Shown piece by piece: positions 44,206 to 52,770 of a stretch of DNA of 64,000 bases (position 1 is its first letter; every line of letters starts with the position of its first letter). Source of the DNA: CBFDBF01 sp050291465 (lineage in GTDB: Bacteria > Pseudomonadota > Gammaproteobacteria > Chromatiales > Chromatiaceae); contig JBNKJV010000003.1 of the NCBI GenBank assembly GCA_050291465.1, positions 1 through 64,000 on the forward strand. Direction: 5' to 3'. Both the position numbers and the translations under genes were made by a program. The notes under the pieces were generated by a model. It was not told where the DNA came from. It made no database searches and saw only the letters and a list, made by a program, of their open reading frames with translations.

Positions 44206-45030
44206 TTGATTAATCTCTACCAAGGGGCCAGACACTGTCTGCTCCTCTCCGATCCCGACGAAAAGATTGCCTATAGCAGAGAGGTGGTTTCCGCCTGGAA
44301 GGCCGGTGCGTTGGAATGGAACGAGGGAGAGGAGCCCGAGCCGATAAATACACCGGGAAGGCCCGAGCGACCGTCGCTGGTCTCACCCAACGCCGTACCC
44401 CGGCGCGGTTTCAATTCGGAGAAACAGCGCGCGGCCCTGATCCACGCCCTCACTCACATCGAACTGACGGCGGTAAACCTGGCCTGGGACTCCATCTATC
44501 GTTATCGCGGGATGCCCCGGGAGTATTACCGGGACTGGCTGGAGACCGCGGCCGACGAATCGAACCACTTCCTCGATCTGCGCCGGCGACTGCGGGCCAT
44601 GGGATTCGATTACGGCGATTTTGAGGCACACAACGGTCTCTGGGAACACGCGGTTGAGACGGCCCACGACCTGATGGACCGTATGGCCATTGTGCACCGC
44701 GTACTCGAGGCGCGCGCCCTCGATGTCGTCCCCCGAACCCTGGACCGGTTCCGCCACATGGGCGATACGGAAACCGCTGCGGCGCTGATAAAGGTGGCCA
44801 ACGACGAGGTGGGCCACGTATCCGCCGGCACCCGCTGGTTTCGTTATCGCTGTACCCAGGAAGGATTGGATCCGGATGCCACCTTCTTCCGCCTGGTGCG
44901 ACACTATTTCGGAAAGTACCCCAAAGGACCGTTCAACACGGAGGCGCGCATCAAGGCGGGCTTCAGCACCAATGAACTGAAATTACTTATAACCCACGAC
45001 GAAAAACGTCGTCAGAAAGATACAGCGTAG
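44206..45030 (+). CDS. DUF455 ferritin-like protein
   Basis: 274 residues from a TTG; the exact start is uncertain because no ATG is in frame between the marR stop and this point. The four-helix ferritin-like core carries carboxylate-His metal ligands: HALTHIELTAVNLAWD, ETAADESNHFLDLRRRL, HRVLEARALDVVPRTLDRF and KVANDEVGHVSAGTRW. The D-E-x-x-H patterns fit a di-iron site of the DUF455 family (related to MiaE-like proteins). The substrate is unknown. It lies close behind the MarR gene. Confidence 0.82.
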   Translation: MINLYQGARHCLLLSDPDEKIAYSREVVSAWKAGALEWNEGEEPEPINTPGRPERPSLVSPNAVPRRGFNSEKQRAALIHALTHIELTAVNLAWDSIYRYRGMPREYYRDWLETAADESNHFLDLRRRLRAMGFDYGDFEAHNGLWEHAVETAHDLMDRMAIVHRVLEARALDVVPRTLDRFRHMGDTETAAALIKVANDEVGHVSAGTRWFRYRCTQEGLDPDATFFRLVRHYFGKYPKGPFNTEARIKAGFSTNELKLLITHDEKRRQKDTA

Positions 45031-45239
45031 GTCCGGCCTGACCTCCGGGGATGAAGAAAATGCAAACGGGTTGTCGGGCCCCGCGAACTCACTGTAGGAG
45101 CCCAGTCCCCTGGGCGACGAATGAAGCCCGCGAACATCGCCCGCGGGAGCGGGCTCCTATAGGTGGATTGAGAAAACAACGGTAGATTTTCGAAGGGCAG
45201 GGCCCCACCCCACATACTTGTGCGGAGACATAGAATCTC

Positions 45240-45367
45240 CCACAGCGGCGCTCCGTTTGGAATGGGCTCGGCCGCGAAGAACGCGAATTACCGCAAAAGC
45301 CCGCGAATTGTATTTATGAAATTTGCGCTTGTCGGCGGTTCTTTGCGTGCATTTGCGGCCAGGGGAA
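45240..45367. repeat. 128-bp intergenic repeat, copy 1
   Basis: Contains GCCGCGAAGAACGCGAATTACCGC and later GTCGGCGGTTCTTTGCGTGC; the same order of words occurs, inverted and with about 80% agreement by eye, at 61266-61393. It is internally palindromic (GGCCGC at one end, GCGGCC at the other). It occupies much of the 438-base gap before the DUF3422 gene. Confidence 0.8.
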
Positions 45368-45468
45368 ACCGGCTGGATTTTCGGCGCAGGCCGGGATCCG
45401 GACGGAACCCGATCCACGGCCAACCCAATTCAGGTACCATAGATTCTAAATCATCCGAGGAGAACAGC

Positions 45469-46821
45469 ATGTCCGCGGCAGAGGCAAGCAACACCGAAGC
45501 ATCAAAAGCAGCCATCGCATCCCGCGTACACCGGGAGCTGCACGAGCGGCCGCCCCTCGATGTGCAACTGCCGGCCCATATTCACCATGTCGCCTATCTT
45601 CTGTCGGAACGGAAAGAGGACGCCAACCGGGCGCGGGTACATATGGCCAAGCTGTTCCTCGCCCTGGGTATCGAGGACCAGCGGGCCCAGCTCGGTGAGC
45701 GCCATGCCGTGGGGGAAAAACTGTACAGCAACGGCGACCTGCTGCGCATCACCTGGGAGCTCCACTCCGAGTTTGTCAGTTATACCTTTACCCACATGGC
45801 CTCGGACCACCGCCCTCTCGGTTTCGGCCCACTTAAGCTACCGGAGACGTTGCCGGATACGGAGCCTGACTGGGAACGCATCGTGGCCCTCGACATCCTG
45901 GTTACCGACTGGCCGCGTCTGCGTGCCACTGAGCGTAACCATCTGTTCGACGAACAGCGCCTCTACGGCAGCAAGATCCAGAACGGCAAGGCGGAAGTCT
46001 GGACCACCCTGCAGCTGGATGCTTCCGGCTGGGAACACTACCTGGTCCTCGGCGGTCAATTGACGCCGGCGCAACTGGGTCGCCAGATCAAACGGCTGGT
46101 GGAACTGGAGAACTACTACCATCTGATCCTGATGCCGCTGGACAAATTCCGCGAACGCTCCGCCGAGCTGCGGGACCTGGAGGTGGAGTTCACCCGTCAC
46201 ACCCGCGAGATGTTCGACGCCCTGGTGGATGCCCCGCCGGAAGAAGAGCGGAGCTGGCTCGCCCTGCTGACGGAACACAGCGCCCGCGTCACCCGGCTCA
46301 AAGAGGCGATGCGCTACCGCATGGGCGCGGCCCACTCCTATTACGAACTGTTCCAGCGACTGTTGAACGCGCTGGAGGAACAGCGTGTGGAAGAAGGCAA
46401 TCAACCGCTGGGCACCTTCCTGAGCGTCCGCATCGGACCGGCGGTACGAGGTTACACCAACTTCAACGAACGTCTGGACTCTCTCTCCCGCGGCCTGGAT
46501 CGGGCCACCAACATGCTGCGCACCCGGGTGGAGATGACGGTGCAGAAACAGAACCTCGCGCTCCTGGAAGGCATGTCCCGTCAGGGACGCCAGCAGCTCA
46601 TGCTGCAGATGACGGTGGAGGGGTTATCCATCATCGTCCTCAGCTACTACCTCGCCAGCCTGTTCGGATACGCTATCAAGGCGTTGGCGGAGCTGGGCTG
46701 GTTGACGGGGGAAATGGCAATCTGGCAGGGGGCGATGCTGCCGATCGCCGTGGCCATCGCCATCGGGGTCAACCGCTATGTCCACCGCAAGGTGCGCAAG
46801 CTGGGCAAGAAATCCGAATAG
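45469..46821 (+). CDS. DUF3422 family membrane protein
   Basis: 450 residues from the ATG at 45469 with GAGGAG upstream (an in-frame extension covers repeat sequence and is not coding). VHRELHERPPLDVQLPAHIHH is the conserved N-terminal signature of DUF3422, followed by SNGDLLRITWELHSEFVSYTF and a long helical region. Two C-terminal transmembrane helices follow (LQMTVEGLSIIVLSYYLASLFG and GAMLPIAVAIAIGV). Its function is not established. Monocistronic. Confidence 0.88.
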   Translation: MSAAEASNTEASKAAIASRVHRELHERPPLDVQLPAHIHHVAYLLSERKEDANRARVHMAKLFLALGIEDQRAQLGERHAVGEKLYSNGDLLRITWELHSEFVSYTFTHMASDHRPLGFGPLKLPETLPDTEPDWERIVALDILVTDWPRLRATERNHLFDEQRLYGSKIQNGKAEVWTTLQLDASGWEHYLVLGGQLTPAQLGRQIKRLVELENYYHLILMPLDKFRERSAELRDLEVEFTRHTREMFDALVDAPPEEERSWLALLTEHSARVTRLKEAMRYRMGAAHSYYELFQRLLNALEEQRVEEGNQPLGTFLSVRIGPAVRGYTNFNERLDSLSRGLDRATNMLRTRVEMTVQKQNLALLEGMSRQGRQQLMLQMTVEGLSIIVLSYYLASLFGYAIKALAELGWLTGEMAIWQGAMLPIAVAIAIGVNRYVHRKVRKLGKKSE

Positions 46822-46865
46822 AGGTTACCGTTACCACTCTGCATTTATTTTAAATTCGATTATTA

Positions 46866-46975
46866 ACGCCAAGAACGCAAAGACGCGGAGTCGCAAAGAA
46901 TTCTATTTAAAAAAACTCTGCGCCTTTGCGCCTTTGCGCCTCCGCGTACTCCGCGTACTCCGCGTTTTTATTGCG
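46866..46975. repeat. CGCAAAG/CTTTGCG imperfect palindrome
   Basis: AACGCCAAGAACGCAAAGACG and CGCGGAGTCGCAAAG pair with later GCGCCTTTGCGCCTCCGCG; short units (TGCGCCTT, CCGCGTACT) are themselves repeated in tandem. It lies between convergent genes and could act as a terminator or nuclease-sensitive hairpin. Confidence 0.65.
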
Positions 46976-46996
46976 AAAGTCTGAATCAGGGACTCT

Positions 46997-49900
46997 TTAA
47001 TGAAAATCCCGCGATCGAGTCACCAGACCGCCCAGCAGATCGCTGTAATCCCGCAACTCCTTTGCCACCACATGCACCACCGTTCCCTCCCGCTGCACCT
47101 CGCCGATAACCCCCAGTAACCGTGCCGTCAACAGAGTACGGCGGCGGCGTTCCGCCAGCCGTTTCCAGACCACCAGGTTAACCTGTCCGCTCTCATCCTC
47201 CAGGGTGACGAAGGTGACGCTGTTGGCGGAGGCGGGCCGCTGGCGATTGATGACAATACCGGCGGTATGGACCGTCTCCCGGTCCTTCCACCGCTGCACC
47301 CGCTCCGCCTCCACCACCCCCCGGCGCCGTAGATGCCGCCGCAACAGCGCCAGAGGATGACGCCCCAGGGTCAGACCGACCGCGGCATAGTCCGCAACGA
47401 TACCCTCTCCTTCAGTAGGTGGACGCAACAAAGGTGTCGCCTCCTCGGGCAACATGGAAACGGAGACACTTTCACCCCCCTGTCGTCCCCCCTGGAAGGG
47501 GGGACAAGAACAGTTCTCCCCCTTCCAGGGGGAGTTAGAGGGGGTGTCCTCCCTCGGCCCTCGGCCCTGACCCCCCGCCCCTGAAAACCCGGGGTCATAC
47601 CCCGGCTTTTCCAACGGCAAGGGTTCCTCCACCCCCATCACCCGCCAACCGGCCTGATAACGGTTGCCGGCCAGGCCGGCGAGGGCATCGGCGGCGGCCA
47701 GGGCCCGGAGATCCTTCTTATTCAGTCCCGCATACCTGGCCAGGTCGTCTATTGAATGAAGCCCTCCTGCTTCCCTCGCCGCTACCAAACGCTCTCCTCC
47801 TCCCTGCGAAAACCCCTTAATCATCTGCAGTCCCAGGCGAAGAACCGGCTGGAGGTCGCCCCCGGATCCTCGGCTCTGGAACCTCGGCCCTGACCCCTCG
47901 GCCCTTCTCTCCAAGGTGCAGTCCCATGCGCTGTAACGCACATCCACCGGCCGCACCTCCACTCCCTGCCGTTGCGCTTCCCGCACCAGTTGCGCCGGGG
48001 CGTAAAAACCCATGGGCAGACTGTTGAGAACGGCGGCGAAGAAGGCGGCCGGTTCATGCCGCTTCAGCCAGGCGGAGACATAGACCAGCAGGGCAAAACT
48101 GGCGGCATGGGACTCGGGAAAACCGTACTCGCCGAAACCGAGGATCTGCCGGTAAATGCGACGGGCGAATGCCTCCTCATAGCCCCGCTCCAGCATACCG
48201 TCGATGAGCCGCTGCTCGAACTTCTCCAGGGTGCCGCGGCGGCGCCAGGCGGCGATGGAACGGCGCAGCCGGTCCGCCTCGCCCGGGGTGAAGCCCGCCG
48301 CCACCTGGGCCACCTTGATCACCTGCTCCTGAAAAATAGGGATCCCGAGGGTGCGCCCCAGCACCCCCTTGACCGCCTGCGAAGGGTACTCCACCGGCTC
48401 CAGCCCCTGCCGCCGGCGCAGATAGGGATGAACCATGTCGCCCTGGATCGGACCCGGGCGGACGATGGCCACCTCGATCACCAGATCATAGAAACAGGCC
48501 GGCTTCAGCCGCGGCAGCATGGACATCTGGGCGCGGGATTCGATCTGAAACACCCCGGTGGTCTCGCCGCGCTGGATCATGGCGTAGACCTCGGGATCCT
48601 CCGGCGGGATGTTGTGCAGACCCAAGGGCCCAGGGCCTGGGGACCCCCCACCTGTACACTCTTTCCTTGGCCCTTGGCCCTGATTCCTCGGCCCTGAAAA
48701 GCCGGGGCTCGCCCCCGGCTTTTCCCGATAGTCATTCACCAGATCAAACGCCTTGCGGATGGCCGTAAGCATCCCCAGTGCCAGACAGTCCACCTTCAGC
48801 AGCCCCAGCGCTTCCAAGTCGTCCTTGTCCCACTGGATCACCGTGCGCTCGGCCATGGCGGCATTCTCGATGGGCACCAAACGGGAAAGGGGGCCCTTGG
48901 AGATCACGAACCCCCCCACATGCTGCGACAGGTGACGGGGAAACCCGAGAATGGCGGCCACCAGCCGCATCAGCCGCAGGATCACCGGATTGTGCGGATC
49001 AAACCCCGCTTCCCGCAGCCGCTCTTCCGCAACGTCTTGCCCATCCCACCAGGTGATGTTCCCCGCCAGCCGGTCGAGCTGGTCCCGGTCCAGTCCCAGG
49101 GCCTTGCCTACATCACGGATGGCGCTCTTGGGACGGTAAGTGATCACCGTCGCCGCCAGGGCCGCCCGGTCGCGGCCGTACTTTCCGTAGAGGTACTGGA
49201 TCACCTCCTCCCGCCTGTGGTGTTCGAAATCCACGTCGATATCCGGCGGCTCGTTGCGCTCCCGGGAGATGAAACGCTCGAACAGCATCTCCATCCGCGC
49301 CGGATCCACCTCGGTGATTCCCAGGCAGTAACAGACGGCGGAGTTGGCGGCGGAACCGCGCCCCTGGCAGAGGATATGGCGCGAGCGGGCGAAGCGGACA
49401 ATATCGTAGACGGTAAGAAAATAGGGTTCGTACCTCAGCTCGGCGATCAACGCCAGCTCATGCTCCACCAGCCGGCGCACCTTCTCCGGCGCCCCGGCCG
49501 GCCAACGGCGGGCCATCCCCTCCTCGGTGAGCCGACGCAGATAGGCGCCGGGCGTCACCCCCGACGGCACCAGTTCATCGGGATACTCGTAACGCAACTC
49601 ATTCAGGGAGAAACGACAAAGCCCGGCCACCCGCAGGGTCTCCGCCAGCAGATCGGCGGGATAGAAACGGGCCAGCCGGGAACGGGGACGCAAATGACGC
49701 TCGCCGTTGGGTTGCAGCACCTGACCCGCCGCGGCCAGGGTCGTCCCCAGACGGATGGCGGTCAGGGTGTCCTGCAGGGGCTGGCGCTCGCGGCCATGCA
49801 TCAACACCCCGCCACAGGCCACCAGGGGCAGACCTGCCTCACGTCCCAGGCGACGCAACCGTTGCAGCCGCCCCCGGTCACCGCCGCTGCGGTGCAGTTC

Positions 49901-50365
49901 CACCCCGATCCAGGCCCGTCCGGGGAAATGTTCCGCCGCCCAGAGCACCTCCGCCGGCCCGCACGCCTCGTCCGGCAACAGCAGCAGCAGACACCGTTCC
50001 AGACCCCGCTCCAGATCCGCCCGCTCCAGGTGGTACCCCCCCTTCTCCGCGCGGCGCCGGCCCAGGGTGATGAGTTGGGCAAGCCCACCGTAGCCCTCCC
50101 GGTCCATGGCCAGCAGCAGCAGTCGCATACCGTCCGCGAGCCGGAATTCGGAACCGCAAATCAGCGGCAGGCCGCACGTCCCGGCCTCGCTATGGGCCCG
50201 CACCACTCCCGCCAGAGAGCACTCGTCGGTAACGGCCAGGGCCCGGTAACCCAATTCGTGGGCGCGCCGCACCAGCTCCTCCGGGTGGGAGGCGCCGCGC
50301 AGAAAGGTGAAATTGGAAAGGGCGTGCAGCTCGGCGTAGCCGGGGCCGCCTTCGGTATCAGCCAT
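46997..50365 (-). CDS. dnaE2: error-prone DNA polymerase DnaE2 with three in-frame repeat insertions
   Basis: 1122 residues, about 50-90 longer than typical DnaE2. PHP domain (YAELHALSNFTFLRGASHPE, LAVTDECSLAG) at the N-terminus; polymerase core with GRGSAANSAVCYCLGITEVDP and PDIDVDFEHHRREEV (catalytic Asp pair); VFQIESRAQMSMLPRL; C-terminal OB domain (FVTLEDESGQVNLVVWK). DnaE2 carries out damage-induced mutagenic translesion synthesis, normally with ImuA/ImuB; those genes are not adjacent here. A consensus LexA box lies just upstream. The extra length comes from three Gly/Pro-rich stretches (near residues 545-585, 815-840, 920-970) encoded by GC-rich repeats. All keep the frame, so the gene is probably functional. 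Confidence 0.9.
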   Translation of the reverse strand: MADTEGGPGYAELHALSNFTFLRGASHPEELVRRAHELGYRALAVTDECSLAGVVRAHSEAGTCGLPLICGSEFRLADGMRLLLLAMDREGYGGLAQLITLGRRRAEKGGYHLERADLERGLERCLLLLLPDEACGPAEVLWAAEHFPGRAWIGVELHRSGGDRGRLQRLRRLGREAGLPLVACGGVLMHGRERQPLQDTLTAIRLGTTLAAAGQVLQPNGERHLRPRSRLARFYPADLLAETLRVAGLCRFSLNELRYEYPDELVPSGVTPGAYLRRLTEEGMARRWPAGAPEKVRRLVEHELALIAELRYEPYFLTVYDIVRFARSRHILCQGRGSAANSAVCYCLGITEVDPARMEMLFERFISRERNEPPDIDVDFEHHRREEVIQYLYGKYGRDRAALAATVITYRPKSAIRDVGKALGLDRDQLDRLAGNITWWDGQDVAEERLREAGFDPHNPVILRLMRLVAAILGFPRHLSQHVGGFVISKGPLSRLVPIENAAMAERTVIQWDKDDLEALGLLKVDCLALGMLTAIRKAFDLVNDYREKPGASPGFSGPRNQGQGPRKECTGGGSPGPGPLGLHNIPPEDPEVYAMIQRGETTGVFQIESRAQMSMLPRLKPACFYDLVIEVAIVRPGPIQGDMVHPYLRRRQGLEPVEYPSQAVKGVLGRTLGIPIFQEQVIKVAQVAAGFTPGEADRLRRSIAAWRRRGTLEKFEQRLIDGMLERGYEEAFARRIYRQILGFGEYGFPESHAASFALLVYVSAWLKRHEPAAFFAAVLNSLPMGFYAPAQLVREAQRQGVEVRPVDVRYSAWDCTLERRAEGSGPRFQSRGSGGDLQPVLRLGLQMIKGFSQGGGERLVAAREAGGLHSIDDLARYAGLNKKDLRALAAADALAGLAGNRYQAGWRVMGVEEPLPLEKPGYDPGFSGAGGQGRGPREDTPSNSPWKGENCSCPPFQGGRQGGESVSVSMLPEEATPLLRPPTEGEGIVADYAAVGLTLGRHPLALLRRHLRRRGVVEAERVQRWKDRETVHTAGIVINRQRPASANSVTFVTLEDESGQVNLVVWKRLAERRRRTLLTARLLGVIGEVQREGTVVHVVAKELRDYSDLLGGLVTRSRDFH
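47465..47606. repeat. GC-rich repeat inserted in dnaE2, copy 3 (C-terminal side)
   Basis: Holds two hairpins (GTCCCCCCTGGAAGGGGGGAC; CTCCCCCTTCCAGGGGGAG is the second) and CTCGGCCCTCGGCCCTGA followed by CCTGAAAACCCGGGG. The CTCGGCCCTGA and CTGAAAA-CCGGGG words are shared with the copy at 48620-48728. It encodes a Gly/Pro/Ser-rich linker between polymerase and OB domains. Confidence 0.75.
47851..47913. repeat. GC-rich repeat inserted in dnaE2, copy 2 (short)
   Basis: CTCGGCTCTGGAACCTCGG and CCCTGACCCCTCGGCCCTT. A shorter member of the same family, encoding a Gly/Ser/Arg-rich insertion just before LRLGLQMIKG. Confidence 0.6.
48620..48728. repeat. GC-rich repeat inserted in dnaE2, copy 1
   Basis: Contains GGGCCCAGGGCCTGGGGACC at one end and TCGGCCCTGAAAAGCCGGGG at the other, with TTGGCCCTTGGCCCTGATTCC between. 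It encodes a Gly/Pro-rich stretch between VNDYREKPG and HNIPPEDPEV, where other DnaE2 proteins have a short loop. Confidence 0.75.
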
Positions 50366-50377
50366 GTCATTACCATA

Positions 50378-50397
50378 TACTGTTTATTTATACAGTA
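50378..50397. promoter_or_regulatory. LexA (SOS) box of dnaE2
   Basis: TACTG-T-TTATTTATA-CAGTA: CTG and CAG separated by ten A/T bases (50380-50395), extended by TA on each side, matching the gammaproteobacterial LexA consensus closely. It lies 13 bases upstream of the dnaE2 start codon, where LexA would block transcription. Confidence 0.92.
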
Positions 50398-50414
50398 TAC
50401 GGAAAAAACGGGGC

Positions 50415-50434
50415 GGCGGACACAGCCCGTCCTA
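50415..50434 (-). repeat. REP sequence, inverted copy downstream of the RAYT gene
   Basis: On the minus strand TAGGACGGGCTGTGTCCGCC, differing at two positions from the copy at 50678-50697 and in the opposite orientation. It lies between the LexA box and the transposase stop codon. Confidence 0.75.
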
Positions 50435-50456
50435 CAACACTCACCCACAACCCCAT

Positions 50457-50969
50457 CTATTCCCTACCTACATCTTCCGGTAAACGGAAGCCTGAGCTCG
50501 CCCAATCCCGTGGATACAGACCATCACGAACAAAACGATGAACAGTTGAAAATGGCCACTCTAGCGGTGAATCACAAAGCCCATGCTTTAACGGGTTGTA
50601 ATGAATGTAATCACAATGGTTGGAGTAATCCTGTTCATTCCGAATCCTATGTTCCCAGAAACGTTTCTGCCAAATGGTAGGGCGGGCTGTGCCCGCCAGA
50701 TCCCGAAACCGCCGGGACATCTCTTTCTTGGTCCAACCTATTCGTTTGGAATAGTCGTTATCCGTATCCGGTAAACTCCAGATAAAGTGCATATGATCCG
50801 GTAATAGAACCCAGGCTTCGATTACAAACGGCCAACGCGCACGAGCCTCACGGATTGTTTGTCGCAATAGGTTACGTACAAAGGCGTGACAAAGTATCGG
50901 TTCACGATTCAGGGAAACGAGTGTAAAGAAAAAGACATTGCCGTTCCGGGCTCGACGATAGTTCGGCAT
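50457..50969 (-). mobile_element. REP-associated tyrosine transposase (RAYT, Y1 HUH family)
   Basis: 170 residues of the IS200-like RAYT family. FFFTLVSLNREPIL, the HUH motif in LLPDHMHFIWSLP, WTKKEMSRRFRDL, KRFWEHRIRNEQDYSNHCDY with the catalytic Tyr, and IHYNPLKHGLCDSPLEWPFST are all typical. These transposases cut single-stranded REP hairpins and are single-copy, domesticated genes that spread REP/REPIN repeats rather than themselves. A REP hairpin lies inside the reading frame (encoding AGTARPT) and an inverted one lies just downstream. The product appears intact. Confidence 0.92.
50678..50697 (+). repeat. REP sequence inside the RAYT gene
   Basis: TAGGGCGGGCTGTGCCCGCC: a GTAG-type head followed by a perfect GGCGGGC-TGT-GCCCGCC hairpin. 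With 50415-50434 it forms an inverted REP pair (REPIN-like) about 245 bases apart. Confidence 0.8.
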
Positions 50970-51008
50970 TATTACCTTCCCTGGTAATGTGTTGTGGGGC
51001 GGCCGCGC

Positions 51009-52742
51009 TTACTCCGAACCCCAGTACTCCCGGTTCGCTCTCCTGCTCTGATACCTCTTAAGCATTCGCCAGATCAGACCCTCCGGCCGTGCCTCACCCG
51101 TAAGCACATAACTGAGGACATTCTCGTTCTGCATATTCCACAGCATCTGGGAGGAGGCGGAGCGGCGTCCGCAAAACAGCAGCCGGTCCCCCTTCTTCAG
51201 CACGATCTCCGGTTCCGGCAGAAGGGTCAGGGCGTTGTCCCGGATATGCAGCAACGGGATGCAGGACAGGGTCTTTTCCCGTTCCCGGTGATCGCGGAAG
51301 ATGTCTCCCAACGTCACCCGTCTGCCTTCGGCCGCCGCCGCACAAACCGCGTGAGCATGCTCCGGCTGCAGGTCGATCTCCCATACCGCAGGGACCTGGT
51401 TCTCCACCAGCGCGGCGATGCGGCTTACCAGTTCACAGGCCCAGGCATCATCCCTGAACAGGGCCAGCCCCATGAATTCGGAAAGCAGGGGCGTGGCCAG
51501 AAGAACACGGATCTTGTCGGCGATGATGGAGCTGGGATGCATCACCATATCCGCTTCCACCGCATCAAAGATCGCCTGGTTATCCCGCAGATTCTGACGC
51601 GCCACCACGAACAGGCTGGGATTGATCTCCCGTGCGGTCATGATGATGGAGAGGTTGTTGACGTCATTGTCGGTGCCGGCCACGAGGCCCACCGCGCTCT
51701 CGACACCGGCCTTGCGCAGGGTAGACTCCTCCGTACCCCAACCCTTGATGCAGCCCTCCGGCGGCGATCCGGTCTTGTCCGGTGTGGCCTCGATCACCAC
51801 CACCTTGATCCCTTCATCCTTTAACCGCCTGGAAACCGCCTTGCCGAATCGTCCATAACCGCAGACCACCCAGTGACCGTCCCGCGGCGGATAGATCGGT
51901 TCCCGCAGGGCCTCCTCCTGCAGCGACGAAAGCCAGTCCTGCATCAGATAAAGACAGGGGGCCTGAAAGGCGGTGGCAAGATGCAGAGAAAAGGTATCGA
52001 ACGGATCAACAACGTAATCGGTACCGAAGGACTCCATGTTGAGTTCCACTTCATGGGAGTCGGCACGACAGATGACGGTGATGTCTTTGTGCAGCAGCTT
52101 TGCGGTGATGGCTATCTTGAGATTGAGTTCATTGATGTTCGACAACGCCACCACACCGGCGCACATGGGGTGTTTCAATCCCGCCTTGAGCATATTGGCC
52201 GGATTCCCGGCATCGCCATACAGGGCCGGAACGTACTGGCGCAAAGTCTCCATCCGCAACAGATTGAGGCGATCCTTGTCGTCGTCCACCACCACCGCGC
52301 GCTGCTCCCGCTCGGTCAGCGCCCGCACCAGCGCGCCGCCGGTCTCACCGTACCCACAGATCAGATAGAAGCGCTCGCGTATCTTGTCCACCATTCGGGC
52401 AAAGCGGCGTTCCGTAACCGCCTGGCGAAAAGCGGGGTCCTGGGTCAGGGTGATCAGGGTACCGATGGAGTAGATCCAGACCACCACCGTCGAATAAATG
52501 GTAAAAATAACCCAGAGCCGCTGGGCGTCACTGAACTCGTAGGGTATCTCGCCGAATCCGATAGTGCTCGCCATGAAACTGACGAAATAAAAGGCATGGA
52601 AGAAATCCATGTACCAGACATTGCCGTCGGCATCCACACCGGGGATGAGGGTCAGTCCCAATACCGCGACGGCATGCGCAACGATCAATGCCAGAAGCGG
52701 CGTACGCATACGCCGCATGACGATGAAAAAGATGGTGTCCAT
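51009..52742 (-). CDS. potassium channel with two RCK (TrkA-N/C) modules
   Basis: 577 residues. The N-terminal two-helix pore has selectivity filter TIGFGE (in ASTIGFGEIPYEF) flanked by LLALIVAHAVAVLGLTLIP and VIFTIYSTVVVWIYSIGTLI. The first RCK nucleotide-binding domain (FYLICGYGETGGALVRALTER) is followed by a second (HWVVCGYGRFGKAVSRRLKDE) and TrkA-C-like segments (GDIFRDHREREKTL, EPEIVLKKGDRLLFCG). The GFG filter and duplicated RCK domain resemble Kch/GsuK-like channels gated by nucleotides or Ca2+. It lies beside TrkH and TrkA, giving a potassium-homeostasis cluster. Confidence 0.88.
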   Translation of the reverse strand: MDTIFFIVMRRMRTPLLALIVAHAVAVLGLTLIPGVDADGNVWYMDFFHAFYFVSFMASTIGFGEIPYEFSDAQRLWVIFTIYSTVVVWIYSIGTLITLTQDPAFRQAVTERRFARMVDKIRERFYLICGYGETGGALVRALTEREQRAVVVDDDKDRLNLLRMETLRQYVPALYGDAGNPANMLKAGLKHPMCAGVVALSNINELNLKIAITAKLLHKDITVICRADSHEVELNMESFGTDYVVDPFDTFSLHLATAFQAPCLYLMQDWLSSLQEEALREPIYPPRDGHWVVCGYGRFGKAVSRRLKDEGIKVVVIEATPDKTGSPPEGCIKGWGTEESTLRKAGVESAVGLVAGTDNDVNNLSIIMTAREINPSLFVVARQNLRDNQAIFDAVEADMVMHPSSIIADKIRVLLATPLLSEFMGLALFRDDAWACELVSRIAALVENQVPAVWEIDLQPEHAHAVCAAAAEGRRVTLGDIFRDHREREKTLSCIPLLHIRDNALTLLPEPEIVLKKGDRLLFCGRRSASSQMLWNMQNENVLSYVLTGEARPEGLIWRMLKRYQSRRANREYWGSE

Positions 52743-52770
52743 CCGGGTTCTCGGCTGGTTCAGGCCGGAA

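Noticed and set aside
45220..45468. N-terminal extension of the DUF3422 protein
   Set aside because: The in-frame extension is translated from the 45240-45367 repeat; the ATG at 45469 has a GAGGAG site and the family N-terminus.
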